Source: Mucilaginibacter sp. UBA4741
Lineage (GTDB): Bacteria; Bacteroidota; Bacteroidia; Sphingobacteriales; Sphingobacteriaceae
DNA: 28,858 nt
Reading direction: 5' to 3'
Assembly: GCA_002403905.1 (NCBI GenBank)
Contig: DHIR01000023.1
Location: 1 to 28,858 of the forward strand
How positions within the stretch are numbered: the stretch's first letter is position 1; each line of letters opens with the position of its first letter. The position numbers and the translations under genes are program-made. The notes under the pieces were generated by a model that saw nothing but the letters and a program-made list of their open reading frames with translations, was not told the DNA's origin and did not search any database. This document shows, piece after piece, positions 16,542 through 25,127 of this stretch.

Positions 16542-16718
16542 ATGAAGAAAAAAGCTACCCTAGTTGCCCAGCCTGATAAGACTGAAACTAAGTCAGAATT
16601 AACACCTTGTCAAAACTTTAATCAAAAAATGTATCGTGAGCATGCACATGCCGATCACACACATGGCAGGATTAATAAATTTCCATTTGGAAGCAGCCAC
16701 GGGCCGTCGCCTTTTTAA
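16542..16718 (+). CDS. 58-residue His-rich peptide of unknown function
   Basis: The ORF runs from an ATG with an AGGAGG ribosome binding site to TAA at 16716. The product starts MKKKATLVAQPDKTETKSEL, has one Cys (Cys23), and has a C-terminal half with HAHADHTHG (His34, 36, 39, 41), then FPFGSSHGPSPF. It has no signal peptide, helix or membrane segment that I can see. The charged leader followed by a His/Gly/Ser/Pro-rich tail could be a precursor peptide for modification or a small metal-binding protein. No modification, protease or export gene lies beside it other than the divergent methyltransferase. The 235 bases after it hold no other gene or clear terminator. Confidence 0.65.
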   Translation: MKKKATLVAQPDKTETKSELTPCQNFNQKMYREHAHADHTHGRINKFPFGSSHGPSPF

Positions 16719-16953
16719 ATAGGGTATCGAACCAATAGTTTGCTATAAGCTAATTGTTTTGGCGTGGATTTTTTTTGCCTATCCAAAACTCTTATCATCT
16801 GCCGATGGCCCATAAATAGACGGCACGGCAATATCATTTAAACGCATACACCGTTAACTGCTACGCTTTAAGCACTAATAGGTCGGTCGATGTGGATATT
16901 TACAAATGGTTTGCACAAATGCATTAACGTGTATTATGGTACAGTACAGTTTG

Positions 16954-19900
16954 CTATTCTATCCCCCAATGCTCATTAGGCTTTGGCCCCATCTCTAATA
17001 CTAATGATCCGCCTTTTAATAACTCACTAGCCTCAAACTTAAACGAGTTTAACGCCTTGCCATTTAAAGTAGCCTTTTGCACATACATATTATTGCGCGA
17101 TGTATTGTTAGCCGTAATGGTAAACTTACCGCCGCGGCCAAATTTATGGCCCAGGTCTATCTGTACCTGTTTAAACAGTGGGCTGCCTATCTCGTAAACC
17201 GGGTTGGCAGCCGTACCGCCATCTGTTTGAAACAGGCCCATAGCAACCATCACCAGCCATGCACTCATTTGGCCCTGATCCTCATCGCCTAGATAAGCAT
17301 CGCCCACATCATATCCATAAAAACGCTCCATTATTGATCTGCTCCACTTTTGGGTAGACCACGGTTTACCGGCCCAATTAAACAAAAACGCAAAATGCAT
17401 AGATTGCTGGTTGCCCTGCACTACCGGGTAGTCCCAATATTGATCGTTCATACCGTTATAGCGCCATGGCTCGCTTAGTTTAAAGCCCCACTCCAGGCGG
17501 TCAATAAATTTCTTCCTGCCTATCATATTGGCTAATGCCGGTACATCCTGCGGTACAAAATAAGTTAATTGCCAGGCATTGCCTTCCACATATTGCGCAT
17601 TAGCACCGCTTTTAAACGGATCGAAGTTTTTAGACCACTCGCCGTTGCTCAGTTTCATATGGCAATAGCCGGCCGTATCAATGGCGTTTTTCCACCAATA
17701 GCCCCTATCATTAAATTTGTTGTAAATAGCTGTTTTACCTAACGATTTGGCTAGTTGCCCCACTGTCCAATCATCATAAGACGACTCCATGGTATTAGAG
17801 AATCTACCCAAATCAGACGGTACATAATGATATTTCTCATAAGCCACCATATCCCTATTACCGGCAAAACCTGTAAAGACTTTTTGCGCCGGCGTAGTTT
17901 GCATTTTTACCGATGCGGCCAAAACCTTATTCGCATCAAAATTGCGGATACCCATTTGGTATGCCGATACGATCAGCGGTATTTCATGCTCACCCACCAT
18001 AACCGGTACAAAATTCATCCCGGCAGGTCCCTTTGCCAGCCAGCCATAAGCATCGTACATAGCTAGCTGCGAGTTTACCCAACGGTTGCTCCACTCGGGG
18101 GTTATCAGGTTCCATACCTGGTTAAGGTTCCAGAAAGTGTTCCAAAAGGCATCGCAGCCCATGGCTACATCGTCTTTATTTTTTAGCTGCTGAATTTTTC
18201 CATCCGTACCACGCCATTGGCCGTTTATATCGCTCCAGGTACTACGGCTACAAACCGAACGATACATAGAGTTATAAAAACGCATTTTATCCAGCCTGTT
18301 GGTGGTGGTTATTTTTACCCGGTTAAATATATCGTTCCATGCATTTAGCTGGTTTTGTTTGATCGCACTAAAACTCCAGCCGAAGGGTTTAGTAACTTCA
18401 GTGGTTAAATTTTCATCCGCATTTGCCAAACTCACCAATGAAATTGCCGACCGCACCTGCACCACCGGGTTAACCTTAGCATCAAACTGTAAAAACACAC
18501 CGGCATTTTTTATGTCCTTCGCTTCCAGCTCATCGCCGTATTGTATGGCATTGTTGATCCAGCTACCCATACTTTTTATAGGCTTGTCAAACTCTAAAAC
18601 AAAGTAAATAGTATAATCCTGGTCAGCATCGGTACTCCATATCCCTTTAGAAAACTGGTGCGAAGAACCCTCAATGCGGTAATCGCTAACCTTTTTAAGT
18701 TTTACATTTTTAAGCTGATAATCATACTCAGCCGGGATATGCAGATCAACCAATATCCTTGCGCTGTCCCTGTCTTTAGGGAAAGTAAATCGCTCAAATC
18801 CACAACGGGTAGTGGCGGTAACTTCGGCTTTAATATTGTAATCGGTTAATTGTGCTTTGTATAAGCCTATCGGCGCTTCCTCGGTACGTTTATCAATGCC
18901 AGAGCGATAACCTGAACCTGGTTTTAACTCATTACCAACCGTAGTTTTTAGTTTACCATTGGTTGGGAAAATACCCAAGCCGCCCATCGTCCATTCGTGG
19001 ATATGGCTAAACGTGCCAATGCTTTCATAACTGGGCTGATAACCCGCCTGCCAACCCGCGTTTTGATTATCGGGACTCATTTTAACCATGCTAAACGGCA
19101 TCCACGGGCCGGGTGCTATCATCCAACGGGAGTGCGCTGTACCTAAACGTGTATCGACATAATTAGCTAACGTTTGTATTCTTTGGGGCGATCTTTTTAC
19201 TGTCCCTTGTTCAACAAGCCTATCATTCTCGAATATTTTGTAGCTACTTTGTTTTGCCGCTGTTACCGCCGGCATTAACGCTTCAAGTTCGTACGACCCT
19301 TTTTCTAATATCTCGGTAAATATTGGCTTGCCATCCAACTCAACCCTTAGCTTTGGTGTGCCTTTTAAATATTTGGCACTTACAATTAATGGTTGTGTTT
19401 TTTTGCCGTTGTCAGCTAATTCATAATCAGCGGCTTTAACACTAGTTACAAATAACTGCCCCGGTTGCTGTAAATTAGCTTGCGATGGGCCTTCCAGGCT
19501 AACCTGGTCAAACATTATCCATGACCCTTGCACAACAGTTATGGCAATGCTGTTGCCGCCTTTTTTTATCATGCCCTGTTTAACAGGTATCTCAATTGTT
19601 TTTGGCGTTGCCGATGCCAGATTGCCGACCAATGATGCGGTATCTATAAACTTCTCATTCAACTTTGGATTAGGTTGTTTATTTACATCATAACCGGCGG
19701 CAGTTAATTGCAGGCGCTCGTCCTGCTCATTAATACTTACTTTAAGCATAGGCAGAAATTTCTTGGCGTAATCTGTCAGTTTAATTACCAGTTTATAGCG
19801 CCCTTTAGTGGGTAGGTCTTTAACTGTAAACAATAAGTTTACCTGATTGGTGCGCCAGCCTGCGGTTGGCCATGTACCACCCCAGGTATCAGCCGGGCCT

Positions 19901-20133
19901 GGCAGCACGTATGGGAAATCGTTTTTCTCTTTCGAGTAATCAATTACAAAAAATTTATCCTCGTAGCCAAAATCATGTTCTATAAAATTTTTAAATCCGT
20001 TTGGGGCCAAAGAAAATTCGTTAGGTAAATTATCAGCCTTACCAACGGCCCAAACAGTTTTTTGGTTGGATTGCGCATTTGCCACAAGTGCTAATACATT
20101 GATCATACAAACCAGTAAAAATCCTTTTTTCAT
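16954..20133 (-). CDS. Secreted GH92 alpha-mannosidase with N-terminal lyase-type domain
   Basis: The 1059-residue exo-alpha-mannosidase is exported by signal peptide 1-20 (ALVANAQ). Residues of about 24-215 resemble the carbohydrate-binding domain of polysaccharide lyase family 4 (rhamnogalacturonan lyase type: DTWGGTWPTAGWRT, WIMFDQVSLEG). A short Ig-like linker follows, then GH92 from about 325: YVDTRLGTAHSRWM, GCDAFWNTFWNLNQVW, VEGNAWQ with probable acid Glu850, and GDEDQGQMSAW with probable base Asp950/Asp952. The 100-residue Glu-to-Asp gap compares with about 109 in the characterised mannosidase BT3990. GH92 enzymes need calcium and invert. The linkage (1,2-, 1,3- or other) cannot be told. 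It is a single gene with no neighbouring SusC/SusD. Confidence 0.93.
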   Translation of the reverse strand: MKKGFLLVCMINVLALVANAQSNQKTVWAVGKADNLPNEFSLAPNGFKNFIEHDFGYEDKFFVIDYSKEKNDFPYVLPGPADTWGGTWPTAGWRTNQVNLLFTVKDLPTKGRYKLVIKLTDYAKKFLPMLKVSINEQDERLQLTAAGYDVNKQPNPKLNEKFIDTASLVGNLASATPKTIEIPVKQGMIKKGGNSIAITVVQGSWIMFDQVSLEGPSQANLQQPGQLFVTSVKAADYELADNGKKTQPLIVSAKYLKGTPKLRVELDGKPIFTEILEKGSYELEALMPAVTAAKQSSYKIFENDRLVEQGTVKRSPQRIQTLANYVDTRLGTAHSRWMIAPGPWMPFSMVKMSPDNQNAGWQAGYQPSYESIGTFSHIHEWTMGGLGIFPTNGKLKTTVGNELKPGSGYRSGIDKRTEEAPIGLYKAQLTDYNIKAEVTATTRCGFERFTFPKDRDSARILVDLHIPAEYDYQLKNVKLKKVSDYRIEGSSHQFSKGIWSTDADQDYTIYFVLEFDKPIKSMGSWINNAIQYGDELEAKDIKNAGVFLQFDAKVNPVVQVRSAISLVSLANADENLTTEVTKPFGWSFSAIKQNQLNAWNDIFNRVKITTTNRLDKMRFYNSMYRSVCSRSTWSDINGQWRGTDGKIQQLKNKDDVAMGCDAFWNTFWNLNQVWNLITPEWSNRWVNSQLAMYDAYGWLAKGPAGMNFVPVMVGEHEIPLIVSAYQMGIRNFDANKVLAASVKMQTTPAQKVFTGFAGNRDMVAYEKYHYVPSDLGRFSNTMESSYDDWTVGQLAKSLGKTAIYNKFNDRGYWWKNAIDTAGYCHMKLSNGEWSKNFDPFKSGANAQYVEGNAWQLTYFVPQDVPALANMIGRKKFIDRLEWGFKLSEPWRYNGMNDQYWDYPVVQGNQQSMHFAFLFNWAGKPWSTQKWSRSIMERFYGYDVGDAYLGDEDQGQMSAWLVMVAMGLFQTDGGTAANPVYEIGSPLFKQVQIDLGHKFGRGGKFTITANNTSRNNMYVQKATLNGKALNSFKFEASELLKGGSLVLEMGPKPNEHWGIE

Positions 20134-20316
20134 AATAATAAAAGTGCTACAGTTATATTCAGTTTAATAATATGTACATACATTACTACAAAAAACAAGA
20201 CATGTATAGCATATCCTCTTTGTCAAATTTTAATGCAGTATGGTTGTTGAATTGGTTTACAATAACAAAGAAACTTAAAATACTGTTAATTCCTAAAAAA
20301 AGTTACTACTAACCTG

Positions 20317-21312
20317 TTACCTGCACCCCTCCTGCGCGTTATAATAACCGGCGCTTTTTGCAGTGCCCTGCATTACGTGATGAAAAAAACAGGCTATATT
20401 GCTCATCATAATTTTACCGGTAAATTCAGTCGGGCCATGCTTACCACCTATTGATGTATTAAATACCGCTGTTTGCCCGGCTGCCAATGTTTGCCTGTAA
20501 AGGCAGGCCGAGCCGTATAACTCGGGCGCACGTGTGCAATTAGGTATGTAATATCCTTTGTCGTACGGAACCGTTTTATCGGCGGTGCCATGATAGAATA
20601 TGGTGGGTACCGCATTGGTTTTGGTAATTAAAGTAGAATCGGGCAAGGCACCCCACATATCACAAATACCTTTTATTTTAAATTTATCGGTGTATATATT
20701 ACCTGCATTATTAATATTCCCCAGGGTAGTAACTGCATTGCCCAGTTTTTCGCTGGCAAATTTTTGAGTAAGATAGGTTATATCCAATGCTATAACACCG
20801 CCCGCGCTACCGCCGCCAATAAATAACCATTTGGTATCTATATGATATTTTTTGGCATTAGAGACAAGAAAACGCATAGCCGCGTGAGCATCCTGTATAC
20901 CACGGTAGTTGGCCAGTGTAAGACTATTTATATCTAAACTTGCGCAACCGCCAAGCGCGCTTAGCGCATTCCAACCTAAACGGTAGTTTATGGTAACTGC
21001 AACAAATCCAGAATCAGCCAGTTGTTTGCAAAGCGCGCCCATATTTTCTTTATTTCCATTTAAGAAAGTGCCGCCATGTATCAACATAACCATCGGATAT
21101 TTTTTACCATCGACAATATTTGGTGGATAATAAATATCCATATTTAGTGCCTGGTTTTTGCCCTCGCTGTTGATATTACTTCCGTAAACAATATTACGCT
21201 CGCTGGTATCTCGTTGTTGAATAACAATTTTTTCGGAATTACCGGATCTCCAGGCAACAGAGCCTAATACAATTACTAAACAAAGCAGGGACAGAAAAAT
21301 TGATTTTCGCAT
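20317..21312 (-). CDS. Secreted alpha/beta hydrolase (carboxylesterase-like)
   Basis: Starting at the Met of MRKSIFLSLLCLVIVLGSVAW, which gives a proper signal peptide, the protein has 331 residues; the frame is open 45 codons further into the upstream gene, which is unlikely to be translated. The alpha/beta hydrolase core shows the HGG oxyanion motif (MLIHGGTFLNGNKEN), INYRLGWN, the nucleophile Ser169 in GGGSAGG, and a C-terminal GGKHGPTEF with the likely catalytic His. The overall pattern is that of carboxylesterases/acetyl esterases that deacylate sugars. It follows the frameshifted esterase gene by 91 bases on the same strand and probably shares its transcript. Confidence 0.85.
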   Translation of the reverse strand: MRKSIFLSLLCLVIVLGSVAWRSGNSEKIVIQQRDTSERNIVYGSNINSEGKNQALNMDIYYPPNIVDGKKYPMVMLIHGGTFLNGNKENMGALCKQLADSGFVAVTINYRLGWNALSALGGCASLDINSLTLANYRGIQDAHAAMRFLVSNAKKYHIDTKWLFIGGGSAGGVIALDITYLTQKFASEKLGNAVTTLGNINNAGNIYTDKFKIKGICDMWGALPDSTLITKTNAVPTIFYHGTADKTVPYDKGYYIPNCTRAPELYGSACLYRQTLAAGQTAVFNTSIGGKHGPTEFTGKIMMSNIACFFHHVMQGTAKSAGYYNAQEGCR

Positions 21313-21403
21313 GGTTTTATTAATAGGGATAATTAACGCGTAATTTAACAAAAAATGATAGTCGGTTTTTAACTTTTGATTTTTGACAAGGATTAACCTA
21401 GCA

Positions 21404-23215
21404 CTATGGTTGCACCACCTTCCATTGGTTATCATAAAAACTTGCATGCACCAACTGCCCTATCCCTTCCTTTAACATACCTAAACGGAATACCATAATA
21501 TCAGCAAAGCCACTTCCACCTGTAAAATACTGATTAGCATTTACTGCATTCATTCCCTCAATACCTGTTCCTGCAATTACAGAGATTATGTTATCTGATG
21601 TCCCCCCCATTGGCCAAACAAAGTAAGTTCCCAAATCACCACCTGTCCATTGTTTTGCTCCAACTTTCACCGTGCCGTTTGAAACATCGATCGGGCAATC
21701 ATTTAGCAAGGTTTTCCATGCAGCGTTGGTAGATGAATTGCCGATCAATACCACATTTCTGCCCGGATATTTTGCTTTCGAATATTCTTTATCACTGATA
21801 ATATCAAAAGCACCGTTATCGCGGTAATACCAGCTTTCGGCATCATAACGAGCCTTGGCTATGCTCCACTGTTTCTCTTGCTCCGTACCACCTGTTGCGT
21901 ATACATACAGCATATTTTTGTTGAACCCTTCTTTAAAAGTGCCGTTACGACGAGGCCCCTTATCGTGCAGATCGGGTTGCGCTACAAGCTTCCATGCTTT
22001 ATCCTCCTTCTTTAAAAAGATGCTGTCATTATCAGTAACTGTAGTATATTTTATCATGTTTAAACCATCCAGCATAACATTCACGTCTTTGTTTCTTGGG
22101 AAAGCAGCCAATTTTAACTTTAACAACACTACGTTATCTAATGATCCGGTTATAGTTGCTGATTTTTTATCCCTGTTTAACCTTATCCTGCTGTATTGAA
22201 ATGGAATGATCTGCTGATATATTGTAGCCCAATGATTTGAGGCGGAAATACCGGGACTGGCTGTTGTGAAATCAATGACATTTATATCATTATCAAGAGG
22301 AATCGTATGCCTTTTAAACATATCAAATATAGGCTGCCAATCCACCGCCTGGTCGCTCCACCAATGCGAACCACCCGGATACTCGTAATACTGAAAATCA
22401 GCATGGAAGCCGGCTAAAAGCTGTTTCATTTGGCGTGCAAATGCTACGGGTACTGTTTCATCTGCATCTCCATGCAAAATATGCACACCCACCTGCTTGT
22501 AGTTTAGCGCCAGCTTGGGTACATCACTTTGGTTGCTGGCACTCAATAACAGTTTACCAAAAGCAGTCGAACTGGTGTCGGGGATTATACCATCTGCCGA
22601 GCCATAAGTTTTTAATGTAGGGTAGCCGGAGCATGGCGCAATCGCGGCCCATTTATCCGGGTACGTTGCGCCTAAAAACCAGGTGCCATGCCCACCCATT
22701 GAGTGGCCCGTCAGGTATATATGTTGCGGATCAGGCTTAAATTCTTTTTTGGCGATGTCTAATACCTCCAGCGCGTCTAATCGTCCCCAGTCTTCCCAGT
22801 TAAAGCCACGTGGCCTGCGGTTGGTAGGGCTAACCAAATTACCCCAATCTTTAGATTTGTATGCCCTTACCTGGTTAATAGCCTCAACCCCCGCCCCATG
22901 AACAGAAAAGAATAGCGATGCGCCATCCTGCTGCCCACCAATTTGCGGCGCAACCGAATAATATTGCAGGCTGCCATCAATAGCGCTTACAAACGTTTCG
23001 CTGTATTTATCACCTTTTAATGTACTTTCAATTTTAAGCATTGCCTTATCCAGCGTCTTTCCGTTTTGCAGTAATGTCAATGAGCAATCGTTCATCGCTT
23101 TGCCTTGTATAGCGGTTCCGTCTAACGTAAAATAGATTTTGCGGGTAGCATACGGTGGGATGGTTTGCAGTGTGCTTCTGGCCTCTTTCCCTAATAAACT
23201 GCTCAATATCTGCAA
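21404..23215 (-). CDS. Prolyl-oligopeptidase-type esterase, 3' part of a frameshifted gene
   Basis: This 603-codon frame carries the catalytic domain. It opens in-frame at a TTG (23213-23215), has no signal peptide, and continues mid-domain from the upstream frame. Residues 80-310 are an alpha/beta hydrolase: LFFSVHGAG, GHSMGGHG with nucleophile Ser172, HGDADETVP with Asp, and GGSHWW with His. The C-terminal half (about 320-603) is beta-rich and of unknown fold, with NVVLIGNSSTNAAWK. Relatives are usually secreted peptidase/esterase proteins linked to polysaccharide degradation. Read with the 5' part, the whole would be about 820 residues. The product lacks export and its N-terminal domain unless frameshifting occurs. 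Confidence 0.75.
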   Translation of the reverse strand: MQILSSLLGKEARSTLQTIPPYATRKIYFTLDGTAIQGKAMNDCSLTLLQNGKTLDKAMLKIESTLKGDKYSETFVSAIDGSLQYYSVAPQIGGQQDGASLFFSVHGAGVEAINQVRAYKSKDWGNLVSPTNRRPRGFNWEDWGRLDALEVLDIAKKEFKPDPQHIYLTGHSMGGHGTWFLGATYPDKWAAIAPCSGYPTLKTYGSADGIIPDTSSTAFGKLLLSASNQSDVPKLALNYKQVGVHILHGDADETVPVAFARQMKQLLAGFHADFQYYEYPGGSHWWSDQAVDWQPIFDMFKRHTIPLDNDINVIDFTTASPGISASNHWATIYQQIIPFQYSRIRLNRDKKSATITGSLDNVVLLKLKLAAFPRNKDVNVMLDGLNMIKYTTVTDNDSIFLKKEDKAWKLVAQPDLHDKGPRRNGTFKEGFNKNMLYVYATGGTEQEKQWSIAKARYDAESWYYRDNGAFDIISDKEYSKAKYPGRNVVLIGNSSTNAAWKTLLNDCPIDVSNGTVKVGAKQWTGGDLGTYFVWPMGGTSDNIISVIAGTGIEGMNAVNANQYFTGGSGFADIMVFRLGMLKEGIGQLVHASFYDNQWKVVQP

Positions 23216-23224
23216 TTTTTAAGA
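23203..23224 (-). other. -1 frameshift site joining the two esterase frames
   Basis: On the minus strand, CCT CTT AAA AAT TGC AGA TAT TGA ends the 5' frame. Reading base 23215 twice gives AAT TTG CAG ATA TTG, that is PLKN then LQIL, the natural continuation. The site is a run of five A then two T. A one-base deletion or assembly error in the run is simplest; ribosomal slippage is possible, but the preceding base is T, so it is not a perfect X-XXY-YYZ heptamer. Confidence 0.7.
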
Positions 23225-23856
23225 GGTACGGCGGTAGTATTAATAACTACTACGGCTGCCTTCATTGTAGCAGTGCCGCTGCCGGCAACAATAATTGGCC
23301 TGGTGGCATCCCTTACATCCAGCAATACCGGTTTCTCCGGAAAGGTCAAGCCTCCCTGCACCATCCGCCCGCGGGCGAAAAAGTCATTGCGGCCCTTTTT
23401 TAGTTTTACAACAATATTCATCCAGCCGAAGCTGTATGGGTCGCCCATGTGTAGTTCGCCGTTAACAAAAACAGCACTGTTACCATTCATGTTCAGTATT
23501 GCCGCCTGCTCTTTGGCCGACTCATAACTAAAGTATAAATAGGTACCCTCCCCGCCCCTTATCCTGAATTTGTTAGCGGTATCTGCCGTTACTTTAGTCC
23601 ACTTGGGGTCGTTACCCGTTTTATTATTTTCAATATTATTCCCCTCTACCGGGGCCACAAACGCGCCCTTATATATGGCGTATGCCAGAGGGTCCTGGTA
23701 TAGCGCAGCCCTGTTATAATTGGCAATAACCCTTATAGATAAGCCCGTGGTGAATGGATAACTTTTTTGAGCATAGGTCTTAACCGTTAAAGACATGAAT
23801 ATCAGCAGAACACAACAAAACTGATGTGGCTTAAATTGCAAAAGGGATTTGGTCAT
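23203..23856 (-). CDS. N-terminal part of the frameshifted secreted esterase
   Basis: This 217-residue frame, from the Met of MTKSLLQFKP (an ATG 24 codons upstream is less fitting), has a signal peptide to about residue 30 (TVKTYAQ). A beta-sandwich domain follows, with YLYFSYES, AVFVNGELHMGDPYSFGW and a WMNIVVKLKKGRNDFF stretch typical of jelly-roll domains placed before esterase domains. It ends VINTTAVPLKN-CRY-stop. The stop is premature: shifting back one base continues as LQILSSLLGKEARST in the frame of the 3' part without losing a residue. So the two frames are one gene split at about 23215. Confidence 0.75.
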   Translation of the reverse strand: MTKSLLQFKPHQFCCVLLIFMSLTVKTYAQKSYPFTTGLSIRVIANYNRAALYQDPLAYAIYKGAFVAPVEGNNIENNKTGNDPKWTKVTADTANKFRIRGGEGTYLYFSYESAKEQAAILNMNGNSAVFVNGELHMGDPYSFGWMNIVVKLKKGRNDFFARGRMVQGGLTFPEKPVLLDVRDATRPIIVAGSGTATMKAAVVVINTTAVPLKNCRY

Positions 23857-23902
23857 ACACAAACCTAATAAAAAAAGAGTGGCTTGCAAAGGTGCAAAAG
23901 GG

Positions 23903-23946
23903 AGTGTTCCACTTTGAAAGCGGAACACTTTGGAACGGGTGGAACC
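23903..23946. promoter_or_regulatory. GGAAC/GTTCC repeat cluster, operator candidate
   Basis: AGTGTTCC (23903-23910) and GGAACACT (23922-23929) are perfect inverted 8-base arms around 11 bases. Two further GGAAC copies follow at 23932 and 23941, so GGAAC recurs every 9-10 bases. The cluster lies in the divergent region between the esterase (minus, start 23856) and the MTHFR-like gene (plus, start 24040) and could control either. The binding protein is unknown. Confidence 0.5.
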
Positions 23947-24039
23947 TTGAGACCGATATTAAAAAAAAAGAAAAAAAAACTTCTACCTATTTTTATTTTT
24001 ACACCTTAGTGAAATTTTGCAAATCACTACTAATAACTC

Positions 24040-24990
24040 ATGTTCCTAAATAAGATCAAATCCGGCGAATCGGGAGTTTTACTTTACGGTATCACTCCTC
24101 CAAAATCAGAAACAAGTCCTGAAAAAGTTGCTGAGATAGCTGAAAAAACTATTACAAGGTTAATCCCTCTGGATCTTGATGCGCTTGTTGTGTATGATGT
24201 ACAGGATGAATCTGCCCGTACTTCAGAGGAGAGGCCATTTCCTTTTCTGAAAGCTTTAGATCCTTTTATGTTTGCAAGCAGCTATCTTCAGGATTTAAAG
24301 ATCCCTAAAATAATATACCGCCCTGCCGGGAAGTTCTTAAAAGAAGAATTATCAGATTGGCTGGATGATCTTCATAAAAATAATTTCTATCCGGTTTTTG
24401 TGGGAGTACCTGCACCGGATTTTCCTGTTAAAACAAGTTTGCCGGAAGCATATAAGATTTGGAGCAAAAATGAAAGCACTTCAGTAATAGGCGCAGTGAC
24501 CATTCCCGAAAGGCATGAAATATTAAAAGACGAGGATAAACGGATCATTGAAAAGGTAAACTGTGGGGTATCTTATTTTATTTCTCAGTGTGTTTTTAAT
24601 ATAGCATATGCGAAGCAGGTTATAGAAGATCTTAGTTGTACTTGCAAAAAAGAAAATATAAAGTTCCCTACCATCATTTTTACGCTTACAGCCTGTGGCT
24701 CGGCAAAGACATTGAATTTTATGGAGTGGCTGGGCATTCATGTCCCTACTGAATTGAAGGAAGATCTTAACAATTCTAAAGACATTCTTGAAAAGTCTGT
24801 CAATGTTTGTCTTGATATCGCTTCAGAACTTGCCGTTTTTTGCACAGAATGGTCAATCCCCTTTGGGTTCAATATTGAAAGTGTTGCTATCAGAAAGGAA
24901 GAAATTGAAGCATCAATATATATGGTGAATAAAATTGCAGAGATGCTGGATAAAAAAGGTATCAGAACGATGAAAAATGTATCAATATAA
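24040..24990 (+). CDS. Methylenetetrahydrofolate reductase-like protein
   Basis: The 316-residue soluble protein resembles the MTHFR barrel: GVLLYGITPPK near 13-23, YDVQDESARTSEERPFPFL near 52-70, SYFISQCVFNIAYAKQVI near 180-197, TACGSAKTLNFMEWLG near 217, and FGFNIESVAIRKEEIEAS near the C terminus. MetF uses a glutamate in F-E-F-F-P-P; here the aligned segment is Y-G-I-T-P-P, and the LRGD flavin-contact motif reads VGVPAPD. It therefore belongs to an MTHFR-like side family (also seen in actinobacteria, from memory) and may not reduce methylenetetrahydrofolate. No Shine-Dalgarno sequence. Convergent with the GH2 gene and divergent from the esterase; no folate or methionine gene is near. Confidence 0.8.
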   Translation: MFLNKIKSGESGVLLYGITPPKSETSPEKVAEIAEKTITRLIPLDLDALVVYDVQDESARTSEERPFPFLKALDPFMFASSYLQDLKIPKIIYRPAGKFLKEELSDWLDDLHKNNFYPVFVGVPAPDFPVKTSLPEAYKIWSKNESTSVIGAVTIPERHEILKDEDKRIIEKVNCGVSYFISQCVFNIAYAKQVIEDLSCTCKKENIKFPTIIFTLTACGSAKTLNFMEWLGIHVPTELKEDLNNSKDILEKSVNVCLDIASELAVFCTEWSIPFGFNIESVAIRKEEIEASIYMVNKIAEMLDKKGIRTMKNVSI

Positions 24991-25049
24991 TCATTTAACC
25001 AGAACAGCAACTGAAAGTTATAACTCTTATATTCGTTAGGTTTACCGCT

Positions 25050-25072
25050 GTCCGAAGTTTGCAACTTCGGAC
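25050..25072. repeat. Perfect 10-bp palindromic hairpin between convergent genes
   Basis: GTCCGAAGTT-TGC-AACTTCGGAC has perfect 10-base arms and a 3-base loop. It lies between the ends of the MTHFR-like gene (plus) and the GH2 gene (minus), 60 and 55 bases from their stops. There is no T-run on either side. It could act as a two-way transcript end or be a copy of a dispersed intergenic palindromic repeat. Confidence 0.65.
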
Positions 25073-25127
25073 CATTATTCATGGTACATCCTCAATAGCG
25101 AAGGTTTCGGTTCAGGAATAGCCAAAC

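Noticed and set aside
16721..16735. GGTTCGATACC-like T-arm of a tRNA on the minus strand
   Set aside because: The flanking bases do not pair into a T stem and no acceptor, D or anticodon arms can be drawn.
16757..16788. Possible terminator TTTTGG...CCAAAA after the 58-residue peptide gene
   Set aside because: Only a 6-bp AT-rich stem with a long loop; too weak to call.
16864..16893. Stretch resembling the 3' end of a 23S rRNA (AAGCACTAATAGGTCGG)
   Set aside because: No further rRNA-like sequence on either side; a short chance likeness.
21313..21447. 45-codon upstream extension of the alpha/beta hydrolase frame
   Set aside because: It overlaps the end of the upstream esterase frame and would bury the signal peptide.
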